This document shows positions 11,228 to 21,542 of a stretch of DNA of 64,000 bases, one piece after another; within the stretch, counting starts at the first letter, position 1; the number at the start of each line of letters is the position of its first letter. The stretch comes from Paralithodes platypus (Eukaryota; Arthropoda; Malacostraca; Decapoda; Lithodidae), in assembly GCA_032716605.1 (NCBI GenBank), contig CM064502.1, forward strand, positions 58,550,421 to 58,614,420, given 5' to 3'. Made by a program: the position numbers and the translations under genes. The notes under the pieces are model-generated. The model worked only from the letters and a program-made list of their open reading frames with translations. It searched no databases and was not told the origin of the DNA.

Positions 11228-12550
11228 TAATAATAATAATAATAATAATAATTCTTTATTCCAGACACATAAGATAGATACAGTATAAATACAGTACGAC
11301 CTAATGGTCCATATCACATACACTTCTCGTCAGAGCACAGATAATAATTATACACAAAGATATATTAATAAAGACACAATAAAATAAAAAATACAGTAGG
11401 CCTATTTACAGAATAGAGCACATATCACATTTTGTCACAATATAACACAGATAGGCTAACTAAGGCTATTGCTCAATGTTGGTTAACACCCATTGCACAG
11501 ATCATTGCTCATAGTTCAATTAGACCTATATATTACATTACAGTACATACTATGTGTGCAGCAGCTTCTGCCAGTGAGATATAATACGGGATTCATAGAT
11601 GATCACTAGACCAAAGAGCTACAATCAGCGTGTTACTGGAGGATTGCAGTCGCTGCGAAAAGCTGTACACCAGTCTCCTGATGACAGCCCGACAGCACTG
11701 CACATCCAACAGTGTGCACACCATACTAGTGCTTTCATATTTAGAGAGACCAATGAACATCTTGAGTATATTATGATAGGATGTACACAGACCATTTATG
11801 GTGTCTCTCTTATACTTCCACCACAAATGGGCCGTGTACATAGAGGAACAATATGTCCGGAACAAAGTGACTTTAGTTTCCCAATTACACATGTGGAATT
11901 TTCTCAAGATGGTGTTACCACGTAAATATAGCTGTCTGCGCTGACGGCCGATATCTGCATCATCTGAGCAATCGTTTGAGATAATGTGTCCCAGGTATTT
12001 TATTTTGTTTACTTCTTGAATAATTTGATTATTGAGTGAGAAATTTGGCAGTTTACTTTTATACAGTAATTTTGATCTAAATATAAGAACAGCACTTTTC
12101 AGTGGGTTGAATTTAACACAATGTTTACTACCAAAAGATTCACATATATCAAGAAGTTTGCTCAGACCCGCAGAAGACGGTGCAATAATGACCAGATCAT
12201 CAGCATACATGAGATGGTTGATGATTTTATTCCCACCATAACATCCAATCTGCTCTTTATTCAATTTATCACTTAATTCATCCATATATACATTGAATAA
12301 GTAAGGTGAGAGAATACTACCCTGTCTCACTCCATTGGTTACTGTAAAGGAATCCGAAATAATGTTACCCCATCTTACATTAAATGTTTGATTGGCGTAC
12401 CAGTACTTCAAGATTCTCAGTATATAGGATGGCACTCCCCTTGTTGCTAATTTATCAAACAGGATATTGTGGCAGACTCTGTCAAATGCCTTACTAGCAT
12501 CAAGAAAGCATGCAAAAATAGAGCTGTTCATTTTGATGTTCATTTTGATG
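11228..12550 (-). mobile_element. 5'-truncated non-LTR retrotransposon with (ATT)n 3' tail
   Basis: On the - strand the reverse transcriptase runs from motif A (FLDASKAFDRV) through motif B (NGVRQGSILSPYLFNVYMD) and YADD to a long C-terminal region, then AATAAAG and an (ATT)n tail at 11,228-11,252. About 310 codons remain open. The first 45 residues of the ORF (12,545-12,669) are flanking sequence read through in frame. The clade is not settled; TAA/ATT tails are common in the I and related groups. Confidence 0.85.
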
Positions 12551-12739
12551 TAATTATTATTTTTGTACCTTACAGTTTGGCAGAAGTCTACGTACGGTCT
12601 TCTGACAGTGTTGCTGGGGGCGTTAACTATGTGGCTGTATCTGGTAACCGAGACCTCCCTTGACATCACTCGAACACCAGTTGATATTTCCCAATGGAAC
12701 TTTCAGGTGAGCAGTAGATTAATATCCCCCGTCACACCT

Positions 12740-13530
12740 ATGCGATATCACTTGGCCACCTCCGGTGATGTTTGAAATTTACGGTTCACAGACGGTTCAC
12801 AGGCTTCCTGACGATCGTGTTTGCGTCACAACGAAGGCCCCGATTGATGCAACACATGCCCAGATGGTCTCAGCAAGCGCTTCGATGGTTGCAGCTAGAT
12901 TGGCGATACTTTTAAATCAGCACCCCGCGGGGAAACTGTTGCGATGTGTCCCATGGTCACTGCGACCAAAGGAGGCATGTGATACGACCATCGGGGGCGT
13001 TTGATGCGACCTTCAGACCAGTGCCGGTCACCAAGGTCGCCATTGATCGCGTGTCCAGGCAACCATTTCAAGGGCCGCGGGGATCAACTTGCGTCTTCAT
13101 TGCGACACGCCCCGACATGTTCTGCAATATTCACAGGGTGTCATTGCAACGGACATGTTGCAGGATAATAAATCGGCTATGTACTTGCAACATGTCTTGC
13201 ATCATGTTCACCGCGTTACCCACACGTTTACTGCGCACCTTGGTCGCATCAGCCTCGGAGCGCAATGCAGGGCCGTCAGGGTATGTTGTAGGGGGCGCGG
13301 CATATATAGCAGAGCAATATAAACAATTAAGTATTTGAATGTTGCGATAGTCGATATTCCCAACATGGTACCTGCATGTCACAACTCACGCGCAACCAAC
13401 ACCCAGCGGACCATGCAGCATGCCCCACCCGACCTGCCACATACAGTACATTGGTTGCCACACGTCAAGTAATTTTATCCCTGACCAAGCGACGTTTTTA
13501 GGCTGTGGGAGAGCGCAGAGGCATTATCGC
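12740..13530. other. Unassigned GC-richer stretch
   Basis: About 800 bp with many TTGCGAC, GATGCGAC and GCAACATG words in both orientations and no microsatellite. Several short ORFs overlap in different frames and none resembles a protein I know. It may be the non-coding body of an unrecognised DNA transposon. Confidence 0.3.
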
Positions 13531-13767
13531 ATAGGTGGGACGGGGGCTTCACTTTGAGATCTTCTACACACATCAATACACACACACCAATAGACTCAAG
13601 CACCTACACACACACCAATATTCACACACACCAAACAAACACACATATACGCACACACCTACACACACGAGAGCTTTTACCATCACCTTTCTTTGCAATG
13701 GAATGGAAAGCAAAACTGAATATAGATGATATTCATATTATCACCAAACCACCAATTAACTTATAAA

Positions 13768-13886
13768 TAAACCTTATTAATGAAATCAATGAAACTAACA
13801 AATACATGTGGTACTCCAAGGATTTCAACCTAGGATACTCACACCAAAATTCTGTGCACTAACCATTACGCTATCAAGACAGTTAA
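13768..13886 (-). repeat. tRNA-derived SINE (family S2), degraded
   Basis: The reverse strand shows AGCGTAATGGTTAGTGC and a degraded box B (AGGTTGAAATCC); the tail is truncated and diverged. Confidence 0.55.
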
Positions 13887-14191
13887 AGGTTTATGCACAA
13901 GCTCACAATATATTATCCATTCTCGGATACTGGGTATAGATACGCCCATCTCTCCTTAACCTATGGACTGCTACGGTCCTCTCTCGGAACGTGTAAGAAT
14001 AACCGTTCAAACACCACGCAAGTGCTGGGAAATGTCTGAAATTTGGGTGACACATAGAAGATAGTGGCATCTTTCCATACCACATCCTCCACTCCTTCCC
14101 TCTTTATACCCCCCCCCCCACCTCTCTCTCCCTCAACTTGGCCCTGAATTTTGCACATGTTCTTAATAAGATGTTATTTTTTCCTTGCCAG

Positions 14192-14283
14192 CCGGGGATG
14201 ATAGAGGAGCTCGAACGACGGTACGATAGTAGACTCCCAAAAGATGAGGTTAATGGTACCAATCCACATAAGAGAGCTTTCAA
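14192..14283 (+). CDS. GT31 gene, first recognised exon (stem region)
   Basis: Acceptor TTCCTTGCCAG precedes the exon and donor GTAAGT follows it. It gives 30 codons (PGMIEELERRYDS...) plus two bases that pair with the single leading base of the next exon to make a Lys codon. The content is charged and resembles a Golgi stem region; no catalytic motif is expected here. Confidence 0.75.
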
Positions 14284-15788
14284 GTAAGTACCCCCCTACC
14301 TACCCCCTTTTTTTTCTTCTCTTTCTCGCTCTTTCTCTTACTCACTCGATCTCTTCCTCATTCACTCATTCTTCTCTCTCTCTCTTACTAACTCACACTA
14401 TCTCTACAAAGTGCCTCATTGCAGGCTAATATCAAAAGTAAGTGCACTAGGTATCAATAGAAGTCACAAATTGGATAGAAAGTTGGCTAACAGAAAGATA
14501 ACAACGAGTGGTAATCAATGATGTTTCTTCTGAGTGGACTCCAGTCACTTCTGGAGTTCCACAGAGATCTGTTCTTGGACAGCTTCTGTTTATCATATAT
14601 GTCAATGACATAGATATTGGTCTGTTGAGTGTGATCTCCAAGTTTGCAGATGACATAAAGCTTGGAATGAATATGAAGGACTCCAAAGGGGTTGAACAGC
14701 TCAGGATGGACCTCAACAGACTGGGTGAATGGTCCGAGACATGGCAGATGCCTCTAAACTTGGAAAAGTGCAAGGTGATGCATATCGGCCAAACAAACCC
14801 CAAATCAGGCTATTCACTATTGGGAATGCCTCTGGAAATGATCGACTTGGACAAAACATTGGGTGTTCTGATTAGCAGTGACCTAAAGTTTTCCAAGCAG
14901 TGCATTGAAGTAGAGAAGAAAGCTCAGAAATTATTGGGATATATTAAGAGGCAATTTAAGAATAGAAACAAAGAAATACTCCTCACACTTTACAACACTT
15001 TGATACAGCCTCTCCTGGAGTATGCTGTTCAATTCTGGTCTCCAGCACTCAGGAAAGATATAGAGCGACTGGAAAGAGTACAAGCTAGGGCTACAAAGTT
15101 TATTCCATCACTTAGAAGAATGAGCTATGAGGACCGGTTGAGAGTTCTTGATCTCTTTCCTTTGGAGACACACAGACTATGAGGTCAGCTCATTGAAGTT
15201 TATAAAATACTTAATGGGTTTGACAATGTGGATTATAGCAAAATGTTTAGCCTCAATATGAATACAACACGCAACCATGGCTGGAAATTAGAATTGAAAA
15301 GGTTCAGACTATAATACTTGTGGAAAAAAATTCACATATAAGATCTGTTTTACCTGGAACAAACTTCCCGCCGAAGTTGTAAACAGTTTTTCAGTAGAAC
15401 AGTTCAAGAAGAGAGTAGAAAGTATTTTGCACACTCTGTAAAGAGTGCATCCGCTCATGGCCAAGTGGTTACAGTGCCCGACTCTCTCAAATATACCTGA
15501 GTGAGTGGGTTCGAATCCTGGAAAGGATACCCTCGTACATTATAATTAGACATCTGTAATGAGTATAGTGCAATAAACAGTGTCTCTCCTTCCACTTCGC
15601 GTATCTCCTCGGAATGGACCGCAAGGTCTCAGAGATACTAACTATTCCTTGTAACTATCTCAGGTACCTAGTGGAAGAGGCTCAGCTGTGTAGTGACCAC
15701 CCCGATATGTACATCATCTCCTACGTCCACTCGGCCCCTAGTAAGCTGGGCAACAGGCAGCTCATTAGGGACACCTGGGGAAACGTCA

Positions 15789-15857
<69 letters not shown>

Positions 15858-16608
15858 GGCCAACGAACAAGAGAGACAGAGTGAGAGTGTGCCTATCATA
15901 TAAAAAAAGGTAAACAAAATATAAAATAAAACAAAATTAATTAAACTATATACATAATTTTACAGAGTCTATGATAGAATTTCAACTGAATAATTATACA
16001 TTCCTGGTCCTATTCCTATTGAGTTTCTATAAGTATATGTTCTTTCCTATAGTCTATTCGCTGTAAGTAGGCGAGAAATCATGACCTACTGTATATCCTA
16101 TGTAACTAAAAAAGGACTGGAGCAAATTGGCTGTAAATTACCACAACTATTCCTTGTCTGTCTTTTCCCAAGTGGTAGAAATATTAGCTGGATTATTCTA
16201 GTCGTTTGTTAGTTACAGAGGTTAGAGGTCATGATTTCTCGCCTACTTACAGCGAATAGACTATAGTATCTTGATGTTTTCCTGAAGATGGCTTGATGGA
16301 AGTTTAGGGAGGAAATTTATATAAAATAAATAATACATACATAAATCGACCAATACACCCCCCCCCCCCCATTAACCCACTTATCACAAGACCCGAACAC
16401 CAAAATCCCACCTGTGAACTTGCCTATGATTACCCTGATCCTTGCAGATACTATCCCCAAGTGCGCATGCGTGTGATCTTCGTGTTTGGGGCCGCTAAGG
16501 ACGAGGAGGAGCAAGAGATGATGAGGATGGAGAGTCAACAGTTTCGAGATATTCTGCAGTTGGATTTTGTAGACTCTTACAAAAATCTGTCTTACAAGGT
16601 GAGTTGTT

Positions 16609-16692
<84 letters not shown>

Positions 16693-19600
16693 TGTGAGTG
16701 AGATAGTGATAGATAGATAGATAAATAGATAGCACACAAGCATTCGGAAGCACCAATGCTAGTGAGCTTGCTTTTGTTTAGTATACCCATACACAAATAG
16801 TAGAGTTAAGCCGGTATCACACGAGAGCTTTTATAGTCAACATTCGATGATCAACATTTTTCTGGCAACATTTCTAGAATATTTTACACTGGTATCGGAC
16901 ACTAGACTGATGGTGGATGAATTTAGGCGACCGAAATATTTGAAATGTTGACCTCATAAGCTGCCAGACTAGTGTTGAGGATAAATGTTGAGGGAAAAAC
17001 TGCTCGTGTGATACCGGCTTTAGATTTATAAATTTAGTGTCAAATAGAGTAATTTTGACACTAAATTAACCATCTAACTTTACTCATTAATTTTGTGGGT
17101 AGGCTACAGTACTAAATGAACCAGCAAGTAGGCCTACATACTGGATATACCTTGTTCCAAATAGGTTGTCCAGAAACCGTGAATCCTAACCTCTGTAACT
17201 CAAAAAAGGGCTAGAGCAAATGGGCTGAAAATGTCCACACTTATACCCTGGCTGACTCTCCCCAAATGGTAGAAATATTAGCTCTATTACTCTAGTCGTT
17301 TGTGAGTTATAGAGGTTAACCCCTTCTGTACCGGCGACGTTTTTTTTAACTATATTCTGGCTACTGTTAGAGATTTTATTCAGTTTTAAAAGGGCCTCCA
17401 ACAACTAACAGGCTTCGAACTATCTCGCTGAACCCTTTTTGCAATCGCAGATCTTCTTAAACTGCAAAAAATCTTCTAAATATAACTAGAATAAAATTAA
17501 AGACACCGCCAGTACAGATTGGGTTGATGTTCAAAGTGTTTGGCCTACATATTTGGAAGAGAGTTATAGCCTACCTTACCATGCAGTAGCTACTGTTAAA
17601 TGTAACAAACAAAATAGTCCCCCTTACAATTCTATAACATATTAAAAACAACTCGAGTAGCCTACTGGTTTAATAAATTATGAGAATAATGTATTTCCAT
17701 AACAGCTTAAGACTAATTAAATACACATGAAAACTAAATACATACTAGCATCCTTAATTAAAATACACAGAATTAACAAAATTAAATAATACTCTAGTAC
17801 ATCTAGTACATGAGAGGGATATGCCTTATGTGGGCCAATCGCCTTTCTGCAGACTCCCGTTTTCTTATGTTATTATAATAATTGAGACTTAGGCTAGTGG
17901 TCCACATGAGAAAAAAACGAAATTCCAAATAACATCAACAGAAAAATAACACATCAAATGTTATGCCAGACTTAGGCTATATCAAAATAACTGTTGTCAG
18001 ACGTATCAGTTAGTTCTGACTGAGACTGACAACTATGATAGTCTTGAGGAATGTCAATGATGACCTTATCACTACTATTGGCGGAGTAGTGATCTGTTAT
18101 AACATAACCTGGTGATGGGTCCTGGCTGAGGCTCTCCACATCATTTAGTTGTAAACTTGGCCGTCCTTGGGGTTGGTAACTTACCGGGGGGGTGCTATGT
18201 TGTGCCATGTGGTGGCCATAGAAAACAAAACTATATAATCCATAATGGACGAGTTTTTTGGCTATGAATACAAACATAAGCCCCGAAACCCACTGGCCGT
18301 CCCCAAGGCCCCACCACTTAAAGTTTTGATATTCCACAATATTAAGACTATGGAGAGGCTTAATAAACTGCAAGTGGAATAACAGTGATTGGGACTGTGC
18401 ATCCATACCAATTAATGAGACTATGTCTTTGGATACACAGATTATTTTAGCATAAGCGGCATATGTACTGGATACATGCAATAGTACAATGGATAAAATG
18501 TTTATTATTTCAGTAATAATACAATCATTGACATCTTTAACGACCAAATAGTGTAGCGTTAGCTTCAGGCTATTGGTGGAGTTACCAAATATATCACCTG
18601 AGTTAATATACTTATATTTCAAAACTAAAACACACACTAAATCGATTAGATGGAACACCACTAGCAATGAGAATGTAAATATCATAAACAATTTGCAGGA
18701 AAATAGCTTTTCCTTGAAAGACATTTTGGCCGTGAGGGGAAGGGTGGTCGGCTTATAAACGCTATGTAGACTCATAGTAAATTAACTTATTACCTTAGGA
18801 TAACACACAGTAGTCTATGAAAGAGTATATAAATGATTAATCAACAAGTACGTACTAGTAAAGATAATAAGTATACTATACTTAACACAACACGAGACTG
18901 AACTAAAAACACACCTTCACTCTATTAACACACTAGAACGACTTGTCCTCTTTCTCGAGCAATCCGATACTTACAATTAGTCTAAATTATCCACATTACT
19001 GCTTGTTGATATTCGGGTCCACATTAAGTTATATTTATATTGTTTATTGAATTTAAATTAATTCTGATATCTGATGATAGATAATAGTTGGTTTTCCCTG
19101 TGTAAATTTGAAATAAACTAAATAATGTGAAGGACATTTTAATATTTTCATTTAGTCACCCATTAAATATATTGGTTTTCTTTGATGAACGTATAAGAAA
19201 ATGTTAATTTTACCGGTAACTAAAGTATAAAACCCGATTAGCGCATTTTATCATCTATTTAGGCAAAATCAGATAGGGTGAAACCGTTTTACATCAACTA
19301 TTATTGTCAACACTGGTCTGGCAGCTTATGAAGTGTTTTTTCTGGACCCCTTTCTCCCTCATGTTTAGCCCCATTAGTTTTGAGATTTTAAGATGTTTGT
19401 CCCACTAGTTTGGCGATTTTAAGATAATTTGTCCCATTTCTTTGTCAAAATTTTAGATCTATATTGGCACTAAGGTATCGATTTTTCCTGGCGAGCGGTA
19501 GCGAGCCTGAAATTCAGAAGGAGCCGGCCTTTGGCTGGAATATTTTTCTACCGAAAAATGCACAAATATACTTCGAAGAGGAACCTTAGGGGATTTTTTT

Positions 19601-21523
19601 TTATCTTGATGGATGCCTAGGGATGAAACTATTGCCTTTAAAATTGTACACAATCAAGGTTAGTAAAATAGTATGAAAATTAGGGTATATAAAACCATAG
19701 GACAAAAAATCTTAAAGTCGCCAAAGTAATGGGTCGAACGTCTTAAAATATCAAAAGTAATGGGGCTAAACATGAAGGGGGATCAGAAACAAAACGACCC
19801 CTTAGGTGAAAATATACCCTTTATTCCAGTGTCTAACCTAATCTCAAGTAAAAATAGTTACACCCTTGAACCATTTAGTACCAGTGACGTCCTTTTCATC
19901 ATATTCTAGTTACCATTAGACAATTTTAATCAGCATATATTATACGTTCAGGGCTATCTATCAATCCATCTATTGTCTGACGCCGCGATCCCCGAAGGGG
20001 TGGCCACGAACGAACCGCCCCATGCACCTCTGTCCCCAGTCAGTCGACGCCCCTCCTCCCAACCAACACCACCTTCATCCATATAATTCCTCACTCCATC
20101 CTTCCACCTCTCTTTCCTGGCGTTCAGGACTCAAAGTAGTAAATACGATACCAATAAACCCTCTGAATGTAGGATTAGGTTTTTACATCATGCCCGAAAG
20201 GGAGGTTTGGGAGCTCCGATCTTACTTTCAACCATCTTAACAATTTTACCAACACACCTAAACTTTGTTTGATGCGAAAATAGCCTCCCGAAAATATACC
20301 CAGGGCGAGAATCGAACCAGCTGGGACACTTGGGTACGAGGCAGACACCTTACCAGTTAGACCAATAGAGATATCTCACTTGGCCTGGTCGGCTCAAATA
20401 TATTTCCGCATCTTGTTCAGTTTAGGCTAACTAATTTTTACTGACTTTACATGAATTCCATACGCCCTTCTTAATTACCATGTATAACCTAACCTTAAGT
20501 GAACATATACCCTTAATTCTTGTATATAACCTAACTTTTTCTCCATGTGAGGGAGTGGGGGCGCTGCAGTGGATAACCGAGTACTGCCAAGGGCCCCGCT
20601 GGATCCTCAAGAGCGACGATGATATGCTCGTCAACATCTTCGCTCTCTCGGCGTACCTCCACTACTACGAGCGAACACTCAGCCTACAAGCCCAGAAGAA
20701 GGCTGAAGTGGGACAAAAAAAGACCAAATCTGATATAGCTCAAAATAATCCCGAACCTGCTATTGCCCAAAAGAAGGCTGAAATGGTACAAAATAAGCCC
20801 GAACCTGCTATAGCCCAAAAGAAAGCTGAAACTGAACAAAATAAACCCAAACCTGCTGTAAAACTCCCTGGTGTTGTTATAAGTCAAGAGAATACTGTTG
20901 TGAAAGAAGTCGAATTAGCCCATAATCAGCCTGAATCTGAACATAACTCCTCTAAATCAGCACAAACCAAAATTGCAGCTGCCTCAAGCCAACACAAATC
21001 AACTCAAAACCAGGCAGATCTGACCAAAAAGCAGCTTGAACCAGCCGCAAAACCAGTGCAGAGCAGAACCAAAGCCGCTAGCAATCCCAGCGAACCAACG
21101 AAGATCATGTGCGCGGTGTGGTACGGGATGCCAGTCCTCCGAGGCAAGGGGTGCGCCAAGTGGTGCGTCACCGAGGAAGAGTGGCCGGACAATACTTTCC
21201 CGCCCTACTGTTCCGGTAGTGCCTTCATCATTCCGACCAGCCAAGCCCCGGCCCTCTTCCACGCCTACTTCCACGCACGGTTCCTGTGGGTGGATGATGC
21301 TTACATATCTGGTGTCCTGCCGATGGAGGCAGGAGTTGGCCATCACCGGATCTACTCCTTGTATGAACTGAACCACCACCTGGTGGACAAGAACATCGTG
21401 TACGGGAACCGGGTCTTCTGCCACCATCCGGGCAGCGCTAAAGACCGTGCCAAGTGGTGGGGTCTTATCGCCGAGAAAGAGGGACAACTGGACTATAGAA
21501 CGAACCCCCAAACCACCTCTTGA
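14192..21523 (+). CDS. Beta-1,3-galactosyltransferase-like glycosyltransferase (GT31), exons 14192-14283, 15664-15789, 16448-16598, 20552-21523
   Basis: The product should transfer a sugar, typically galactose from UDP-galactose, in beta-1,3 linkage in the Golgi lumen. Four exons join in phase (2, 2, 0). Exon 2 carries the GT31 start motif (YIISYVHSAPS, then RQLIRDTWG). Exon 3 carries the DIL-x-DF-x-DSY-x-NL block. Exon 4 carries ALQW-x-TEYC, the metal-binding DDD (20,615-20,623), then KW...FPPYCSGSAF and a WVDDAYISG block at the place where the family usually has EDVYVG. About 446 residues are visible. The usual N-terminal cytoplasmic tail and signal anchor are not seen, so upstream exons are missing. 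About 135 residues rich in K, Q, P and A are inserted after the DDD helix, where the family has a short loop. The introns hold a CR1-like fragment, microsatellites and a nested antisense gene. GT31 assignment is firm; the exact acceptor specificity (B3GALT, B3GNT or brainiac-like) is not resolved. Confidence 0.9.
14463..15441 (+). mobile_element. CR1/Jockey-like retrotransposon fragment in a GT31 intron
   Basis: The sequence encodes VTNWIESWLTER, motif B (SGVPQRSVLGQLLFIIYVNDI), motif C (KFADDIKLG), the YLG-type connection and a C-terminal region (LIEVYKILNGFDNVD; FTWNKLPAEVV). It has a frameshift near 14,500 and stops near 15,181 and 15,313, so it is dead. It lies sense in the intron between the first two recognised GT31 exons. 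Confidence 0.88.
15446..15530 (+). repeat. tRNA-like sequence (probable SINE or tRNA relic)
   Basis: GGCCAAGTGGTTACAGTG resembles a D arm with box A, and GGGTTCGAATCCTGG is a good box B. The middle does not fold into a clear anticodon arm, so a working tRNA gene is unlikely. Confidence 0.45.
15664..15789 (+). CDS. GT31 gene exon with the IRDTWG motif
   Basis: The exon runs 1 + 41 codons + 2 bases and is bounded by CAG and GTGAGA. It encodes YIISYVHSAPS...RQLIRDTWG, the N-terminal signature of GT31 enzymes. The donor merges directly into a GA microsatellite of about 60 bp. Confidence 0.92.
15790..15853. repeat. GA microsatellite fused to a GT31 splice donor
   Basis: The donor GTGAGA itself begins the (GA)n tract of about 60 bp. 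Confidence 0.97.
16047..16266. mobile_element. Foldback MITE family H with 41-bp terminal inverted repeats
   Basis: CTATAGTCTATTCGCTGTAA starts and its exact reverse complement ends this 220-bp element; the arms extend through GTAGGCGAGAAATCATGACCT. Related partial copies lie at 17.16-17.32, 38.74-39.17 and 41.88-41.99 kb. It is in a GT31 intron. Confidence 0.85.
16448..16598 (+). CDS. GT31 gene exon with the DSYKNL motif
   Basis: The exon enters after one base and leaves in phase 0, between TTGCAG and GTGAGT. It encodes a beta strand (RVIFVFG), an acidic helix, then DILQLDFVDSYKNLSYK, matching the conserved GT31 block. A GA microsatellite begins about 12 bp after the donor. Confidence 0.92.
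16611..16690. repeat. GA microsatellite just inside the next GT31 intron
   Basis: About 78 bp of (GA)n starting 12 bp after the donor of the 16,448-16,598 exon. Confidence 0.97.
16808..17020. mobile_element. MITE family C (complete, 213 bp, reversed)
   Basis: AAGCCGGTATCACACGAGAG and CTCGTGTGATACCGGCTT bound the copy; the body is in the opposite orientation to the 10.3-kb copy. Confidence 0.87.
17316..17526. mobile_element. TTAA family A element
   Basis: TTAACCCCTTCTGTACCGGC left end and GCCAGTACAGATTGGGTTGA right end; the right TTAA is mutated to TTGA. The internal arms (GAGATTTTATTCAG / CTGCAAAAAATCTTC) form the family's secondary palindrome. Confidence 0.75.
17972..18775 (-). CDS. Multi-pass membrane protein of unknown family, nested antisense in the GT31 intron
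   Basis: This single open frame of 267 codons lies wholly inside the 4-kb last intron of the GT31 gene on the opposite strand. I do not recognise the family. Hydrophobic segments lie near residues 28-52 and 86-112, with a weaker one near 160-187, and there is a possible N-glycosylation site (NST) near residue 65. The C-terminal 75 residues are polar, rich in Ser, Asp and Gln, and probably cytosolic. The sequence is complex and unlike the surrounding repeats, which supports a real gene, but no upstream exon, promoter or poly(A) signal is assigned. The 3' flank contains a repeat also found near 49.7 kb. Confidence 0.6.
   Translation of the reverse strand: MSLHSVYKPTTLPLTAKMSFKEKLFSCKLFMIFTFSLLVVFHLIDLVCVLVLKYKYINSGDIFGNSTNSLKLTLHYLVVKDVNDCIITEIINILSIVLLHVSSTYAAYAKIICVSKDIVSLIGMDAQSQSLLFHLQFIKPLHSLNIVEYQNFKWWGLGDGQWVSGLMFVFIAKKLVHYGLYSFVFYGHHMAQHSTPPVSYQPQGRPSLQLNDVESLSQDPSPGYVITDHYSANSSDKVIIDIPQDYHSCQSQSELTDTSDNSYFDIA
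19338..19815. mobile_element. TTAA family B element, inverted, diverged
   Basis: The family words CCCCTTTCTCCCTCATGTTT, TTTCCTGGCGAGCGGTAGCG and GGAGCCGGCC are present, followed by a second partial B segment in the other direction (CTTAAAGTCGCCAAAGTAAT). Ends are not clean. Confidence 0.55.
19962..20115 (-). mobile_element. RTE 3'-end fragment
   Basis: The CTATC tail followed by TGTCTGACGCCGCGATCCCC matches the 3' end of the RTE elements, with more substitutions than the two young copies. It lies in the last GT31 intron and abuts the left half of a TTAA-family A element. Confidence 0.85.
20290..20373 (-). repeat. tRNA-like sequence (probable SINE or tRNA relic)
   Basis: The reverse strand reads TTGGTCTAACTGGTAAGGTG and AGCTGGTTCGATTCTCGCC, typical box A and box B spacing. 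No paired anticodon stem is evident. Confidence 0.45.
20552..21523 (+). CDS. GT31 gene terminal exon with DDD motif, low-complexity insert and C-terminal catalytic half
   Basis: The exon has 323 codons plus TGA. Its order is ALQWITEYC, KSDDDMLVN (20,609-20,629), a helix, then about 135 residues of K/Q/P/A-rich sequence (about 20,690-21,095) with three imperfect repeats around AIAQKKAE and QNKPEPA. Catalytic sequence resumes with a Cys-rich KGCAKWCVTEEEW and FPPYCSGSAF, a WVDDAYISGVLP block and a short tail. The frame stays open across the insert, and no splice signals obviously remove it. The acceptor (CCATGTGAG) is weaker than those of the other exons. Confidence 0.9.
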   Translation, partial: GVGALQWITEYCQGPRWILKSDDDMLVNIFALSAYLHYYERTLSLQAQKKAEVGQKKTKSDIAQNNPEPAIAQKKAEMVQNKPEPAIAQKKAETEQNKPKPAVKLPGVVISQENTVVKEVELAHNQPESEHNSSKSAQTKIAAASSQHKSTQNQADLTKKQLEPAAKPVQSRTKAASNPSEPTKIMCAVWYGMPVLRGKGCAKWCVTEEEWPDNTFPPYCSGSAFIIPTSQAPALFHAYFHARFLWVDDAYISGVLPMEAGVGHHRIYSLYELNHHLVDKNIVYGNRVFCHHPGSAKDRAKWWGLIAEKEGQLDYRTNPQTTS

Positions 21524-21542
21524 CGACAAAAGTTACATATAT

